NCBI RefSeq assembly: GCF_002870965.1
Contig: NZ_PHSO01000004.1
Span: forward strand, 372,001-436,000
DNA: 64,000 nucleotides
Direction: 5' to 3'
DNA from: Tsuneonella flava
GTDB lineage: Bacteria; Pseudomonadota; Alphaproteobacteria; Sphingomonadales; Sphingomonadaceae
Shown: positions 1 to 9,579 of the stretch, piece by piece
How the letters are laid out: the number at the start of each line of letters is the position of its first letter
How positions within the stretch are numbered: position 1 is the first letter of the stretch
Notes under the pieces: generated by a model
Told to the model about the DNA's origin: nothing
The model's database searches: none
What the model saw: only the letters and a program-made list of their open reading frames with translations
Translations under genes and position numbers: made by a program

Positions 1-2028
1 GCCGTGATGGACCGGGAAATAGATACTGAAACGCGCGCCTTCCGGGCGGCCAACTGCCGGAATATTATCCGCGAAAATAAACCCGCCCGATTGCTTCACA
101 ATGCCATAGACGGTGGACAGCCCCAGCCCGGTGCCCTTCCCCAGTTCCTTGGTCGTGAAGAACGGTTCGAATATCTTGGTGAGATTCTCCGGCGGAATGC
201 CGCCGCCGGTATCCTGCACCACCAGCACGGTATAGTCCGCCTCCGGCAATATCTCGCTGGCCACCTTGCGGACATCGTGCGCGGTGACCCGGCGAGTGGA
301 AATCGACACTTTTCCGCTGTTACCATGCGCCAGCATCGCATCGCGCGCATTGACCACGAGGTTGACGATCACCTGCTCCAGTTGCTGCGGGTCGGCGCGC
401 ACCGGACCAAGATCGCGGTCGTGATGGACCGACAGCTCGATCTTCTCGCCCAGCAGGCGCTTCAACAGCATTCCGACTTCGCTGATGACATCGGGTAGTT
501 GCAAGACTTCAGGGCGCAAAGTCTGCTGGCGGCTGAATGCCAGCAATTGCCGGGTCAGCGCAGCCGCGCGGTTGGAGTTGGCGCGTATCTGCTGGATATC
601 GTCGTAATCGCTGTCACCCGGCGTATGGCGCAGCAGCATCAGATCGCAGGTGCCGATTACGGCGGTCAGCACATTGTTGAAATCATGTGCCACACCACCG
701 GCAAGCTGGCCGACGGCCTGCATCTTGGTCGCTTGCGCCACTTGCCGTTTGAGCCGGTTTTCCTCTGTTGAATCGACCAGACTCAGCAGAACCGCGACTT
801 CGCCCAGCCCCCGCACACCGGCAATGCCCAGCGACACCGGATCATCGGGCATGTCACGCAAACGGATCGCCATGTCGCCGCTGGTCGAAGGGCCTTTGCC
901 GAAGCGACGCACTGCATCGGACAGCGCCGTCTTGTCTTCGCGAACAACGAGATCGGAGGGATATTGCGGCAAGCCCCCTTCCTCGATCCCACCTGCCCGG
1001 CGGAATGCGCGGTTGGCAAACAGGAAGCGCCCATCGCGGTCGGTCACCGCCAGCCCCAGCGGCAATGCGCCAAGCAGCGATTCGAGCTGCGGGGTCGCCT
1101 GTTGCGTGCTCGCATCGCTGCCACCCATTCCCACGGTGCTGTCAATTAACAGCATTAGAGATGCGCTTTCGTCCGGCCCCGGCGCGCGGGCCGATTGCGG
1201 ATCGCCCAGCGGTACATGGATCAGCATCTGCGGGCTGCCCCGCCGCCCTTCGCGGGCGAAGAAAATATGATCCTGATCGTCGGTCCGCAGCAACCGCGCG
1301 AAATCCTGCCCTGCCAGTGTCGCGCTGGCATCGCCGGTCGCCCGTTCGGCAAAACCAGGGGCACAGGCGCTGACCATGCCATCGGTCGCAACCAGCGCAG
1401 CTTCGATCCCGGCCCGCGACAGCAGTCGGCCAAGCTGCCCGGTAATCCGCGCTGCCATTTCGCCGGTCGGATCTTCTTCGGTGATCGCGATAAAGCGCCA
1501 GACGAGGTAATCCTCCCCCCGCCCGGCTCGTTCGGCCCAGATATTCCACGCGTGGGTGCCATCGTCCGAAACGATACCACGCGCCGTGCTCTTCCCGTCG
1601 CGCCATGCCTCGCGCGCGGTACGGGTGAGCGCCTCCAGACCTTTGCGATCGAGCGGCAACCCCGGCGGTGCGCTCTGATTGCCGAACCAGCTTTCGTATG
1701 TCGCGTTGGCGCAGACCAATCGGTTGGCCCGGTCGGCAATCGCAACAGCCGCTCCGTCGCGCTCCAGCGCAGCCACTGTCACCGACCAGTCGGGCGGCGC
1801 CAGCTCGCTTCTTTCCGCAGAGGGGCGCATCCGATCCAGCGCAACCGCCACCCCAAGCAACGCTGCAACTCCGCCAAAGAACGCGAGAGCAACAACGCCC
1901 TGACCCGTTATCAGCCACAGCAATAGCGCGCTGAGCATCAGAGCGCCCGCGATCCCGCCGAGCAGGACCGGCTGACGCATATCCGCGTTTGCGCCTCGCG
2001 GCAGAGTAAAGCGTGGCCCGCCGTTCAT
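1..2028 (-). CDS. cckA: CckA-type sensor histidine kinase (3' end outside window)
   Basis: Membrane hybrid histidine kinase that in alphaproteobacteria feeds phosphate through ChpT to CtrA. 676 codons are visible. Two hydrophobic segments lie near residues 20-40 and 45-65, followed by a PAS-like region and a second PAS-like region near 330. The H-box GGVAHDFNN carries the phospho-acceptor at about His448. The ATPase region shows an N box (NLVVNARDAM), a G1 box DTGGGIPPE, FEPFFTTKE and GKGTGLGLSTVYGIVKQSGG, which is the CckA signature. The reading frame is open to base 1, so the expected receiver domain lies outside. The start ATG at 2026-2028 overlaps the stop of the DUF2062 gene (ATGA), so the two are probably co-translated. 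Family call is firm; CckA specifically is from signature similarity. Confidence 0.88.
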   Translation of the reverse strand, partial: MNGGPRFTLPRGANADMRQPVLLGGIAGALMLSALLLWLITGQGVVALAFFGGVAALLGVAVALDRMRPSAERSELAPPDWSVTVAALERDGAAVAIADRANRLVCANATYESWFGNQSAPPGLPLDRKGLEALTRTAREAWRDGKSTARGIVSDDGTHAWNIWAERAGRGEDYLVWRFIAITEEDPTGEMAARITGQLGRLLSRAGIEAALVATDGMVSACAPGFAERATGDASATLAGQDFARLLRTDDQDHIFFAREGRRGSPQMLIHVPLGDPQSARAPGPDESASLMLLIDSTVGMGGSDASTQQATPQLESLLGALPLGLAVTDRDGRFLFANRAFRRAGGIEEGGLPQYPSDLVVREDKTALSDAVRRFGKGPSTSGDMAIRLRDMPDDPVSLGIAGVRGLGEVAVLLSLVDSTEENRLKRQVAQATKMQAVGQLAGGVAHDFNNVLTAVIGTCDLMLLRHTPGDSDYDDIQQIRANSNRAAALTRQLLAFSRQQTLRPEVLQLPDVISEVGMLLKRLLGEKIELSVHHDRDLGPVRADPQQLEQVIVNLVVNARDAMLAHGNSGKVSISTRRVTAHDVRKVASEILPEADYTVLVVQDTGGGIPPENLTKIFEPFFTTKELGKGTGLGLSTVYGIVKQSGGFIFADNIPAVGRPEGARFSIYFPVHHG

Positions 2029-2597
2029 TTGCCAGACTTCAACCGTTCATCCAGGCGCGCTTCCATTTTCCGCAACCGTGCCTTGCGGCGATTGGCAACG
2101 ATAAAGCGCCATACGAAATTGGTGACGAAATAACCGACCGATGAAAACACCACTGCCATCACGATGAAGCCGACCGCCGCCGCACCGGCCAGTTCGAAAA
2201 ACCCGGTGAACCATGCCCACGGCCCACTGGCCATCGTCGATTGCGAAGCGTTAACCGTGACCGCATCGATTTTCAGCATGAAACGCCCGACTTTCGTCGC
2301 CAGCACGGCCCAGAACGGGAAAGTCAGCGGGTTGGTTATAAAAGTGACGAGCGCCGCCAGCGGCACATTGGCGCGTGTCGGCAAAGCCAGAAACGCCGCC
2401 AGAAATATTTGTCCGACTGGCACGATAAAGCCAGCAAACAGCCCCAGCGCCACCCCACGCGGCACCGACCGGCGGGTGAAGCGCCACAATTCAGGGCTCA
2501 GGAAACGATGCGCGATAGGGGCGAGATACTTGTTCTTCGCCATGCCTTCGCGTGTCGGCATGTTCCTGCTGGCCCAGCGAGAGAAAAGGTTGGACAT
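2025..2597 (-). CDS. DUF2062 membrane protein
   Basis: Small inner-membrane protein of unknown function, about 190 aa from the chosen start (MSNLF); an upstream ATG at 2615 is also in frame. The DUF2062 pattern is visible: an RxSVPRGVALGLFAGF stretch, then PVGQIFLAAFLALPTRANVPLA and TNPLTFPFW, each part of a hydrophobic segment, then a late TM (VGFIVMAVVFSSVGYFV) and a basic tail. It overlaps cckA by 4 nt, so the pair probably forms one transcription unit. The link to CckA is positional only. Confidence 0.85.
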   Translation of the reverse strand: MSNLFSRWASRNMPTREGMAKNKYLAPIAHRFLSPELWRFTRRSVPRGVALGLFAGFIVPVGQIFLAAFLALPTRANVPLAALVTFITNPLTFPFWAVLATKVGRFMLKIDAVTVNASQSTMASGPWAWFTGFFELAGAAAVGFIVMAVVFSSVGYFVTNFVWRFIVANRRKARLRKMEARLDERLKSGK

Positions 2598-2732
2598 TTG
2601 CCGGTCCAGATACACCTTTTACAGGTCGGTTAAAGAGGTTGCCCGACGAACCTTTGCAATTGTCGGCTCAATCGCGGCTTCGAGGGAAGGGTCAGACGAA
2701 ACTTCGGCCTCAACCGAATGATTCCGCCGACA

Positions 2733-3215
2733 TCAGCCACGATCGCGCAACAGACGGGCCTTATCGCGTTTCCAGTCACGCTCCTTGATCGTCTGTCGTT
2801 TGTCCTGCGCCTGCTTGCCCTTGGCCAGCGCCAGTTCGACTTTCGCCCGGCCTTTGCTGTTGAAATAGATGCTCAGCGGCACCAGCGTCATCCCCTTGCG
2901 CTCCACCGCGCCGGTCATCTTGGCGATTTCGCGTTCGTGCAGTAGCAGTTTACGCGGGCGCTTGGGCTCGTGGTTGAAGCGGTTGCCGTGGCTGAATTCG
3001 GGCACATTGGCGTTAACCAGCCATACCTCGCCCCCACGAATTTCGGCATAGCTTTCGGCAATTGTCGCTTCGCCTGCGCGCAGGCTTTTCACTTCGGTGC
3101 CGGTCAGCATCAGCCCCGCTTCGAAAGTGTCTTCGATAAAATAGTCGAACCGTGCGCGCCGGTTTTCGGCGACAGTCTTTGTTTTATCGAACGGAGTAGG
3201 TTTAGGACGGGCCAT
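2733..3215 (-). CDS. smpB: SsrA-binding protein SmpB
   Basis: Binds tmRNA and delivers it to stalled ribosomes for trans-translation. 160 aa from [10 protein letters not shown], the normal length. Diagnostic stretches are [28 protein letters not shown], the [18 protein letters not shown] segment, and the basic C-terminal tail [22 protein letters not shown] that inserts in the decoding centre. In-frame sequence upstream of this ATG is not conserved-looking and was left out. Located 64 nt after dapA on the same strand. sspB, the ClpXP adaptor for tagged proteins, is also in this window (62.4 kb). Confidence 0.97.
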   Translation of the reverse strand: MARPKPTPFDKTKTVAENRRARFDYFIEDTFEAGLMLTGTEVKSLRAGEATIAESYAEIRGGEVWLVNANVPEFSHGNRFNHEPKRPRKLLLHEREIAKMTGAVERKGMTLVPLSIYFNSKGRAKVELALAKGKQAQDKRQTIKERDWKRDKARLLRDRG

Positions 3216-3279
3216 GAGGGAAGCGCATCTAGGCGTTCCCCTGCATAATGCCAAGTCACCCCAGTCGCGATGCCGCCAA

Positions 3280-4170
3280 TCAGGCCGCTTCGACCAGCCC
3301 CGCATGTACCAGTGCGGCATCGACCGCCGCCTTGGCCGCATCGTTGCATTCGACCATCGGCAGGCGGATGTCGGGCAACAGCCAGCTATGCACCCGGCTA
3401 AGCGCGTATTTCACCGGGCCAGGGCTGGCATCTTCGAACATCGCATAGTGCAATGGATAGAGCCGGTCGTTCAGCTCGCGCGCCTTCACCAGATCGTTGT
3501 CCGCACAGGCCTGCTGGAATTCGGCACACAGCGCGGGGGCGACATTAGCGGTGACGGAAATGCAACCGACCGAACCGGCGGCATTGGCGGGCAATGCCAG
3601 CTCGTCGTCCCCGGAAAGCTGGCAGAAGTGCTTACCGATGCCCATGCGGTGATCGGTCACGCGCGAAAGATCGCCGCTGGCATCCTTGATGCCGATGATC
3701 CGTTCGGGATAGCGCTTGGCCAGTTCGCACACCGTTTCCGGCATGATATCAGTCACTGTGCGCCCCGGAACGTTGTAAAGAATGATCGGCAGATCGTTGT
3801 TTTCCGCCAGATAGCTGAAATGGGCGATAATCCCCTGCTGGCTGGGGCGGTTATAATACGGCGCCACACAAAGCGCTGCGGAAGCCCCCGCCTTCTTGGA
3901 AAAGCTCATATGCAGCAAGGCGTTCTGCGTGTCGTTGCTGCCGCAACCAGCGATTACCGGCACCCGGCCCGCTGCCTGTTCGACGCAGACTTCGATCACG
4001 CGATGATGTTCGGCGTTCGAGAGCGTCGATGCCTCCCCCGTGGTGCCGCATGGCACCAGCGCGCTGCTGCCGGATTCGATTTGCCAGTCCACGAGTTTGC
4101 GAAAAGCCGCCTCGTCGAACGATCCGTCGCGAAAAGGAGTCACAAGGGCTGGTATCGATCCGGAAAACAT
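3280..4170 (-). CDS. dapA: 4-hydroxy-tetrahydrodipicolinate synthase
   Basis: Condenses pyruvate with aspartate semialdehyde in the lysine/diaminopimelate pathway. 296 aa from [13 protein letters not shown], matching the family. Visible are the [10 protein letters not shown] substrate loop, the catalytic tyrosine in [12 protein letters not shown] and the Schiff-base lysine in GIKDASGD (about residue 160). An upstream in-frame ATG at 4230 would add 20 non-conserved residues. Transcribed divergently from the lytic transglycosylase across about 110 bp. Confidence 0.96.
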   Translation of the reverse strand: MFSGSIPALVTPFRDGSFDEAAFRKLVDWQIESGSSALVPCGTTGEASTLSNAEHHRVIEVCVEQAAGRVPVIAGCGSNDTQNALLHMSFSKKAGASAALCVAPYYNRPSQQGIIAHFSYLAENNDLPIILYNVPGRTVTDIMPETVCELAKRYPERIIGIKDASGDLSRVTDHRMGIGKHFCQLSGDDELALPANAAGSVGCISVTANVAPALCAEFQQACADNDLVKARELNDRLYPLHYAMFEDASPGPVKYALSRVHSWLLPDIRLPMVECNDAAKAAVDAALVHAGLVEAA

Positions 4171-4282
4171 TGCGGTTGAGCCTTTAGTCTGTTCATATCG
4201 GTCGCTGTGTCGGCCAGAAACGGCTGACACATTCCCACGGGGGGAAATTCATTCAGCGCCTGATAAGGAGCCGTTGGCCATA

Positions 4283-6253
4283 ATGTCCAGCATGGTCGCT
4301 ATTCGAACGATTGTTTTAAGTTCCGTTGCCACTGTCGCGCTCTCCGCGTCGGCACCGTTGGCGGCGCAGGTTACACCGGTGCAGGCCGGGCGCACGCAAC
4401 TGGTTGCCATGCAACCGACGCAGGCGTCTGCTGCCGTCGCACGGTGGCAGCAGTTGATGAGCAACGACCGGCTGGCATTTGCCGATTATGCCGGTTTCCT
4501 GCTCGCCTACCCCGATTATCCGCGTAGTCATATTATCCGCGGGCAAGCCGAAGACGCGCTGGATCGCGATCCTTCCACCCCGGCACAGATCGTGGCATTT
4601 TTCGACCGTTTCCCTCCGCTCAGCAATCCGGCCCGCGCGCGATATGCGCTGGCGCTGGCAGCGGTGAACCGCCCCGAGGCTGCAGAAGCGGCGCGGCTGG
4701 CATGGCGCGGCGGAACGATGAGTTCGCCTTCGGAAGCCTATCTTGTTGGCATGTTCGGCAGCCGCTTTACGCAGGACGATCAGGATGCGCGGATGGACGC
4801 CTTGCTGTGGCAGGGCGATACCACTGCCGCCGCCCGGCAGATCGCGCTGGTCAGCCCGGCAAATCGAGCGTTGTTCATGGCGCGCCTATCGCTGGTGCAA
4901 GGTGTCGATCCATCAGCAAATGGCCTGCCCGTTCCTGCCGACGCGACGAGCGATGCAGGCTATGTGTATAATCTTGCACGCTTCTACCGAAAGACGAGCC
5001 AGGGATATGCCGAGCAACAGATGCTCGCCAACCGGCCCGCATCCACGCGCCCGGCGTTCGACCCGGAAGATATGATCGGGGAAATGCTGATTTCCGCGCG
5101 TGGCGCGGATTCGCGCACCGCCGCGCAGATCGCCAGCAAGACCGACGACCTGTTCGAACCCAACGCCGATATCTCATCGATGAGCTATCGCCTGCGCGAC
5201 GATTACACCTCGCTGATGTGGCTTGGCGGGACAAAGGCGCTGTGGTCGATGGGCGATGGGCGCCTGGCCGCGCCGATGTTCTATCGTTATGGCAATTCGG
5301 CGCGTACCCCGCAGACCCGTTCCAAGGGCTTCTTCTGGGCGGGCAATGCACTGGCCAAAGCGGGCGACCGCGCCGGGGCGGAACGTTATTTCGAAATGGC
5401 GGCGGAATACCCGGAATATTTCTATGGCCAGCTGGCTCTGGGCCATCTGAACCGCCCACTGCCCGATTTTGCAGCGAACACCCCGCCGCCGGTCACCCCC
5501 GCACAGCGCGCCGCTTTCGCACAGGAACCGCTGGCGCAGGCCATCGCCTCGACAGCGCGCAATGGCACCGACTGGCGCACCGAACGCTATTTCTTCATCG
5601 CGATCGCAGAAAAAGCCGAAACGCCTGAGCAAATGGCACTGGTGGCCGATTTCGCGCAGCAAATCCGCTTGCCCGAATTGTCGGTAGTGGTCGGTCGCGT
5701 CGCCCCGGAAAAGGGGCTGACACAGTTTACCGGCGCCGGGTTCCCCACCGTATCCAACCCGCCGGGAACTGACTTTACGATGGTGCACGCTATCGCCCGG
5801 CAGGAAAGTGAATTCGATGAAACCCGCACCAGCCACGCTGGCGCACGTGGCCTGATGCAGTTGATGCCTGGCACCGCGCGCGAACAGGCGGGCAAGCTGG
5901 GCATGGCCTATATGAGCGCCAATCTTACCGGCGATCCGCAGTACAACATCCAGCTGGGCGACGGATATTTTGCCCGGATGATGGACTATTACGGCGGCAG
6001 CTATCCGCTGGCAGTCGCCGCCTACAACGCCGGTCCGGGCAATGTGAACAAATGGCTGCGCGCCAATGGCGATCCGCGCAACGGCAATATCGACTGGCTG
6101 CAATGGATCGAAAGTATCCCGATTTTCGAAACCAAGAACTATGTCCAGCGCGTGCTGGAAAACGCCGTGGTGTACGAAGCGATGCACCCGGACCGCATCC
6201 GTTATGGCCAGCCTAAGTCGATCTACCGCTTCCTCGGCGCCCGTCGCCCCTGA
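4283..6253 (+). CDS. soluble-type lytic transglycosylase (SLT family)
   Basis: Periplasmic murein hydrolase, about 656 aa. The ATG at 4283 has an AAGGAG motif 12 nt upstream and opens a signal peptide (VLSSVATVALSASAPLAAQ). A long alpha-helical superhelical region follows, as in Slt70. The C-terminal SLT domain contains ARQESEFDE with the catalytic glutamate at about residue 508, GARGLMQLMPGTA, and AVAAYNAGPGNV. An in-frame start at 4040 would run back into dapA and lacks a signal peptide, so it was rejected. The greB gene follows after 24 nt. Confidence 0.93.
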   Translation: MSSMVAIRTIVLSSVATVALSASAPLAAQVTPVQAGRTQLVAMQPTQASAAVARWQQLMSNDRLAFADYAGFLLAYPDYPRSHIIRGQAEDALDRDPSTPAQIVAFFDRFPPLSNPARARYALALAAVNRPEAAEAARLAWRGGTMSSPSEAYLVGMFGSRFTQDDQDARMDALLWQGDTTAAARQIALVSPANRALFMARLSLVQGVDPSANGLPVPADATSDAGYVYNLARFYRKTSQGYAEQQMLANRPASTRPAFDPEDMIGEMLISARGADSRTAAQIASKTDDLFEPNADISSMSYRLRDDYTSLMWLGGTKALWSMGDGRLAAPMFYRYGNSARTPQTRSKGFFWAGNALAKAGDRAGAERYFEMAAEYPEYFYGQLALGHLNRPLPDFAANTPPPVTPAQRAAFAQEPLAQAIASTARNGTDWRTERYFFIAIAEKAETPEQMALVADFAQQIRLPELSVVVGRVAPEKGLTQFTGAGFPTVSNPPGTDFTMVHAIARQESEFDETRTSHAGARGLMQLMPGTAREQAGKLGMAYMSANLTGDPQYNIQLGDGYFARMMDYYGGSYPLAVAAYNAGPGNVNKWLRANGDPRNGNIDWLQWIESIPIFETKNYVQRVLENAVVYEAMHPDRIRYGQPKSIYRFLGARRP

Positions 6254-6277
6254 TCGGGCACGAGGGGGCAACACGAC

Positions 6278-6766
6278 ATGGCGGGGCAACAGCGACCATC
6301 CAATCCGATCAGTCCGGCAGGCTATGCCGCGATGAAGGCGCGGTACGATCACCTGCTGGACACCGAACGCCCGGAAATCGTGGAGATCGTCAGCTGGGCC
6401 GCGGGCAATGGCGACCGTTCGGAAAACGGCGACTATATCTATGGCCGCAAGCGGATGCGCGAAATCGATCGTGAGCTGGCGCATCTGGCGCGAAGGATGA
6501 AATCGGCCCGCGTGATCGATCCCGCACATCAACCGGACCAGAGCCGGGTATTCTTCGGTGCGACGGTCGAGATCGCTGACGAGGACGATGCGCGGATGGA
6601 GCTGACGCTGGTCGGAGATGACGAGCAGGATGCCGGCAAAGGGCGGATCGGCTGGTCCAGCCCGCTGGCACGCGCTCTTCGAGGTGCGGCGATTGGCGAT
6701 CTGCGGACCGTGCGCCTGCCCGGCGGTGTGAAGGAATGGGAAGTCGTGGCCATCCGCTATGCATAA
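6278..6766 (+). CDS. greB: transcription elongation factor GreB
   Basis: Rescues backtracked RNA polymerase by stimulating transcript cleavage. 162 aa with the N-terminal coiled-coil and its acidic tip in AAGNGDRSENGDYIYGRKRMREID, and a C-terminal FKBP-like domain (SPLARALRGAAIGD, RLPGGVKEWEVVAIRY). The GNGDRSENGDYIYGR spelling separates GreB from GreA. A G-rich SD precedes the start. It ends 8 nt inside the next gene, consistent with a shared transcript. Confidence 0.95.
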   Translation: MAGQQRPSNPISPAGYAAMKARYDHLLDTERPEIVEIVSWAAGNGDRSENGDYIYGRKRMREIDRELAHLARRMKSARVIDPAHQPDQSRVFFGATVEIADEDDARMELTLVGDDEQDAGKGRIGWSSPLARALRGAAIGDLRTVRLPGGVKEWEVVAIRYA

Positions 6767-7262
6767 GGCCGCCATCCCCCTGCTCGCTCTGGCGACCACC
6801 CTTGCGCTGGCCAGTCCGCTGGCCGCGCGCGACAGTCTGGGCATGTTCGGCGGCTGGGGCGCGTTCCGCGATCCCGCTGCGCCACGCTGTTATGCCATTG
6901 CGAAGGCCCGCGACAGCACCAGCCAGCGCGATTACCAGCCTTATGCGACAGTCGCCAACTGGCCCAAGCGCGCCATTCGCGGACAGGTCCATTTTCGCCT
7001 GTCGCGCAAGCTGGCTGCGGAACCGCAACTGGGGCTGCGCGTGGGCAGCAAACGCTTCACACTCACCGGCGGCGGTGCAGACGCATGGGCCGCTGACAAG
7101 AAAGACGATGCCGCCATCGTCGCCGCTATGCGATCCGCCAACACGATGACGATCACCGCCCGCGACAGCCGCGGCCGCCGGTTCGCCAACACTTACGATC
7201 TCGATGGCGCAGCCACCGCGATGGATTCCGCGACAGTCGGCTGCGCGAAGTTGGGGCGATAG
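6759..7262 (+). CDS. IalB-like secreted protein
   Basis: 167 aa with a clear signal peptide (LLALATTLALASPLAAR). The mature part has WGAFRDPAAPRCYAIAKA, a pattern seen in sphingomonad proteins annotated as invasion-associated locus B family, with two cysteines (around residues 47 and 163) that may pair. Function is unknown; in environmental alphaproteobacteria the invasion label should not be read as virulence. Starts within greB (8-nt overlap). Confidence 0.7.
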   Translation: MHKAAIPLLALATTLALASPLAARDSLGMFGGWGAFRDPAAPRCYAIAKARDSTSQRDYQPYATVANWPKRAIRGQVHFRLSRKLAAEPQLGLRVGSKRFTLTGGGADAWAADKKDDAAIVAAMRSANTMTITARDSRGRRFANTYDLDGAATAMDSATVGCAKLGR

Positions 7263-7305
7263 GGCGGCTCTCCCCTGCCCTCCTTATCCTCTCACATCAC
7301 ATGAA

Positions 7306-7333
7306 AAGGGCGGAGCCTTTCAGCCCCGCCCTT
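7306..7333. terminator. bidirectional terminator hairpin
   Basis: AAGGGCGG and CCGCCCTT form a perfect 8-bp stem around a 12-nt loop. It lies between the convergent IalB-like and outer-membrane genes, with A residues on the left and TT on the right, so it could serve both strands. Confidence 0.65.
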
Positions 7334-7356
7334 CCATTGGTTCGCTGTACTAAAGC

Positions 7357-8022
7357 TTAGAAGCGATAGCCCATCGTTGCCATGACCTGATGACGGTCGG
7401 TATCGATGTCGAAGCGGCTGGAATCCGGCGTATCGCCATTGAAGTCCAGTTCGCCCTTGCTGTAGTTCGAGTAACGGTATTCCGCACCGATATAGGCGTT
7501 CGGGGTCAGCGCGTATTCAACACCCGCACCCAGACGATAGCCGTCGGTGTCGAGACGCTGATTCAGGCTCGTCGTGCCGTCAGTCCCTTCGATGCCGAAG
7601 CGGGCGTTGGTGTAGCCACCCTTCACGTAGATCATCGTATTGGGCGAGGTCACGTAACCGAGACGTGCACCGACATAGATGTCGCGGTCGGCGCTCACGC
7701 GGCCCAGATTGAAGGTGTTGGGAACGCCATTGTTGTTGTCCCATTTGGCCGAGCTGTCGCCGATCGATGCTTCTGCACCCAGACGCAGATCGCCGCCAAC
7801 GTCGGCATCGTAGCCGACAACAGCGCCATAAGCGACGCCATCGATCGACTGCTTGAGATCGCGGGTGTCGTCGATATCTTCGGTGCTGCCCGAGCGGACG
7901 TGGTCGTAACCCACCTCGCCACCGACCCGCAGGCCGGTGAACGGCGCGGCGCCCTGCGCCAGAGCCGGGGTGGCAACTGCCACCAGCGATCCGGTGGCGA
8001 CGATAGCAAGAATCTTACGCAT
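7357..8022 (-). CDS. outer-membrane beta-barrel protein (opacity/porin-like)
   Basis: 221 aa from MRKILAIVATG, preceded by a GGAG motif. A signal peptide ends near ATPALAQG. The remainder alternates polar and hydrophobic residues as in an 8-strand barrel: AYGAVVGYDA, DIYVGARLGYV, MIYVKGGYTNARF, YRLGAGVEYAL, NAYIGAEYRYSNY. It ends in the outer-membrane C-terminal signature GYRF. Resembles the OmpW/Opa-like OMP_b-brl family. Substrate or partner unknown. Codons at the start match its neighbours. Confidence 0.88.
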   Translation of the reverse strand: MRKILAIVATGSLVAVATPALAQGAAPFTGLRVGGEVGYDHVRSGSTEDIDDTRDLKQSIDGVAYGAVVGYDADVGGDLRLGAEASIGDSSAKWDNNNGVPNTFNLGRVSADRDIYVGARLGYVTSPNTMIYVKGGYTNARFGIEGTDGTTSLNQRLDTDGYRLGAGVEYALTPNAYIGAEYRYSNYSKGELDFNGDTPDSSRFDIDTDRHQVMATMGYRF

Positions 8023-8117
8023 AAATACTCCATTTTCTTCATCCGGGCCGAGCGAGATGCCCTGCACCCTGGACCTGCCTAACGGAGCAGATTGCGGTCT
8101 GGTTTCATGAACGTAAC

Positions 8118-8136
8118 ACAACAAGAATATTGTTGT
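8118..8136. promoter_or_regulatory. AT-rich palindrome upstream of the outer-membrane gene
   Basis: ACAACAA and TTGTTGT (7 bp, perfect) flank GAATA, about 96 nt upstream of the porin-like gene start and about 180 nt upstream of rlmN. It is the only obvious element in the 297-bp divergent gap 8023-8319. On the plus strand it is followed by TTTT but no plus-strand gene precedes it, so an operator is more likely than a terminator. Confidence 0.35.
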
Positions 8137-8319
8137 TTTTCAGCAACATCTGCCTCGACGAACCGACGAAATCGAACGACGAATGTCGGGAACCAGATGC
8201 TCAGATCGGTGTTCGCGCGTTGCGCGTGCGTAACAGATAATGTCAAAATTCCGATATATTCGTGCAGGTTAGCGGGAAGCTTTGCGTTGCCGCTCACCCG
8301 GCCCTATATCCGCCACGCA

Positions 8320-9579
8320 ATGTCCCACACTCCGCTCATGACCATTCCCGGGCAAACCGATCCGGTTCCCGTCGCCCGCGACATCACACCGCGTGCCGAT
8401 GGCCGTATCGATCTGATCGGCCTGCCCAAGCTACGCATCGCGGAACTGTTCGCGGAAGCGGGACTGGATGCGAAGCAGGCCAAGCTGCGCGCGAAGCAGG
8501 TGTTCCACTGGCTCTATCACCGCGGCGTGACCGATTTCGCGGCGATGACCGATATCGCCAAAACGATGCGCCCCTGGCTGGCCGAACGCTTCGTGATCGG
8601 GCGACCCGAAGTGGTGGAGGCGCAGCATTCGACCGACGGCACCCGCAAATGGTTGCTGCAAACCGCTGACGGGCACGAGTTCGAGATGGTCTTCATCCCC
8701 GATGCGGACCGCGGCACTCTGTGCGTGTCGAGCCAGGTCGGTTGTACGCTCAACTGCCGGTTCTGCCATACCGGCACGATGAAGCTGGTTCGCAACCTGA
8801 CTCCCGGCGAAATCGTGGGTCAGGTCATGCTCGCTCGCGATGCGCTGGGCGAATGGCCCAAGGGCGCGATGGATTTCGCGGAGGAAGAGAGCGAAGCCGA
8901 ATACCGCGCCGACGGTCGCCTGCTCACCAACATCGTGATGATGGGCATGGGCGAACCGCTGTATAATTTCGACAACGTGCGCGACGCACTGCGGCTGGTG
9001 ATGGATGGCGAAGGGCTGGCGCTGTCGAAGCGGCGCATTACGCTGTCCACCAGCGGCGTCGTGCCGATGATGGACCGGTGCGGCGAAGAAATCGGCGTGA
9101 ACCTCGCGGTGAGCCTCCATGCGGTAACCAAGGAAATCCGCGACGAAATCGTGCCGATCAACAAGAAATACGGGCTGGAAGAACTGCTCGCCGCCTGTGC
9201 TGCCTATCCCGGTGCCAGCAACGCCCGGCGGATCACGTTCGAATATGTCATGTTGAAGGACAAGAACGACACCGACGATCACGCGCGCGAACTCGTCCGC
9301 CTGATTAAGCAGTACAATCTGCCGGCGAAGGTCAACCTGATCCCGTTCAACCCCTGGCCCGGCGCGCCGTATGAATGCTCCACCCCCGAACGAGTGCGCG
9401 CTTTTTCCAACATCGTGTTCGAAGCGGGCATCAGCGCCCCCGTCCGCACTCCGCGTGGCCGGGATATCGATGCCGCCTGCGGTCAGCTCAAAACCGCCGC
9501 CCAGAAGAAAAGCCGCGCCGAACGCGACCGTGAGGCGGCTGCTGCGGTTGCGGCAACAACACAGGAAGCCGCCGGGTAA
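8320..9579 (+). CDS. rlmN: dual-specificity 23S rRNA/tRNA adenine-C2 methyltransferase RlmN
   Basis: Radical SAM enzyme that methylates A2503 of 23S rRNA and A37 of some tRNAs. About 419 aa from ATG 8320, or 413 aa from ATG 8338; neither has a strong SD. The radical-SAM cluster motif CTLNCRFC lies near residues 142-149, with VSSQVGC before it, GMGEPL and STSGVVPMM in the middle, and the second catalytic cysteine near the C terminus (DIDAACGQL). An alanine-rich basic tail follows. Its stop overlaps the next start (TAATG). Confidence 0.95.
   Translation: MSHTPLMTIPGQTDPVPVARDITPRADGRIDLIGLPKLRIAELFAEAGLDAKQAKLRAKQVFHWLYHRGVTDFAAMTDIAKTMRPWLAERFVIGRPEVVEAQHSTDGTRKWLLQTADGHEFEMVFIPDADRGTLCVSSQVGCTLNCRFCHTGTMKLVRNLTPGEIVGQVMLARDALGEWPKGAMDFAEEESEAEYRADGRLLTNIVMMGMGEPLYNFDNVRDALRLVMDGEGLALSKRRITLSTSGVVPMMDRCGEEIGVNLAVSLHAVTKEIRDEIVPINKKYGLEELLAACAAYPGASNARRITFEYVMLKDKNDTDDHARELVRLIKQYNLPAKVNLIPFNPWPGAPYECSTPERVRAFSNIVFEAGISAPVRTPRGRDIDAACGQLKTAAQKKSRAERDREAAAAVAATTQEAAG

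Noticed and set aside
5174-6844. 556-codon open frame on the minus strand
   Set aside because: It lies opposite the lytic transglycosylase and greB, whose plus-strand frames have clear signal peptide, SLT and Gre motifs; the minus frame has no recognisable domain and is a GC-rich shadow.
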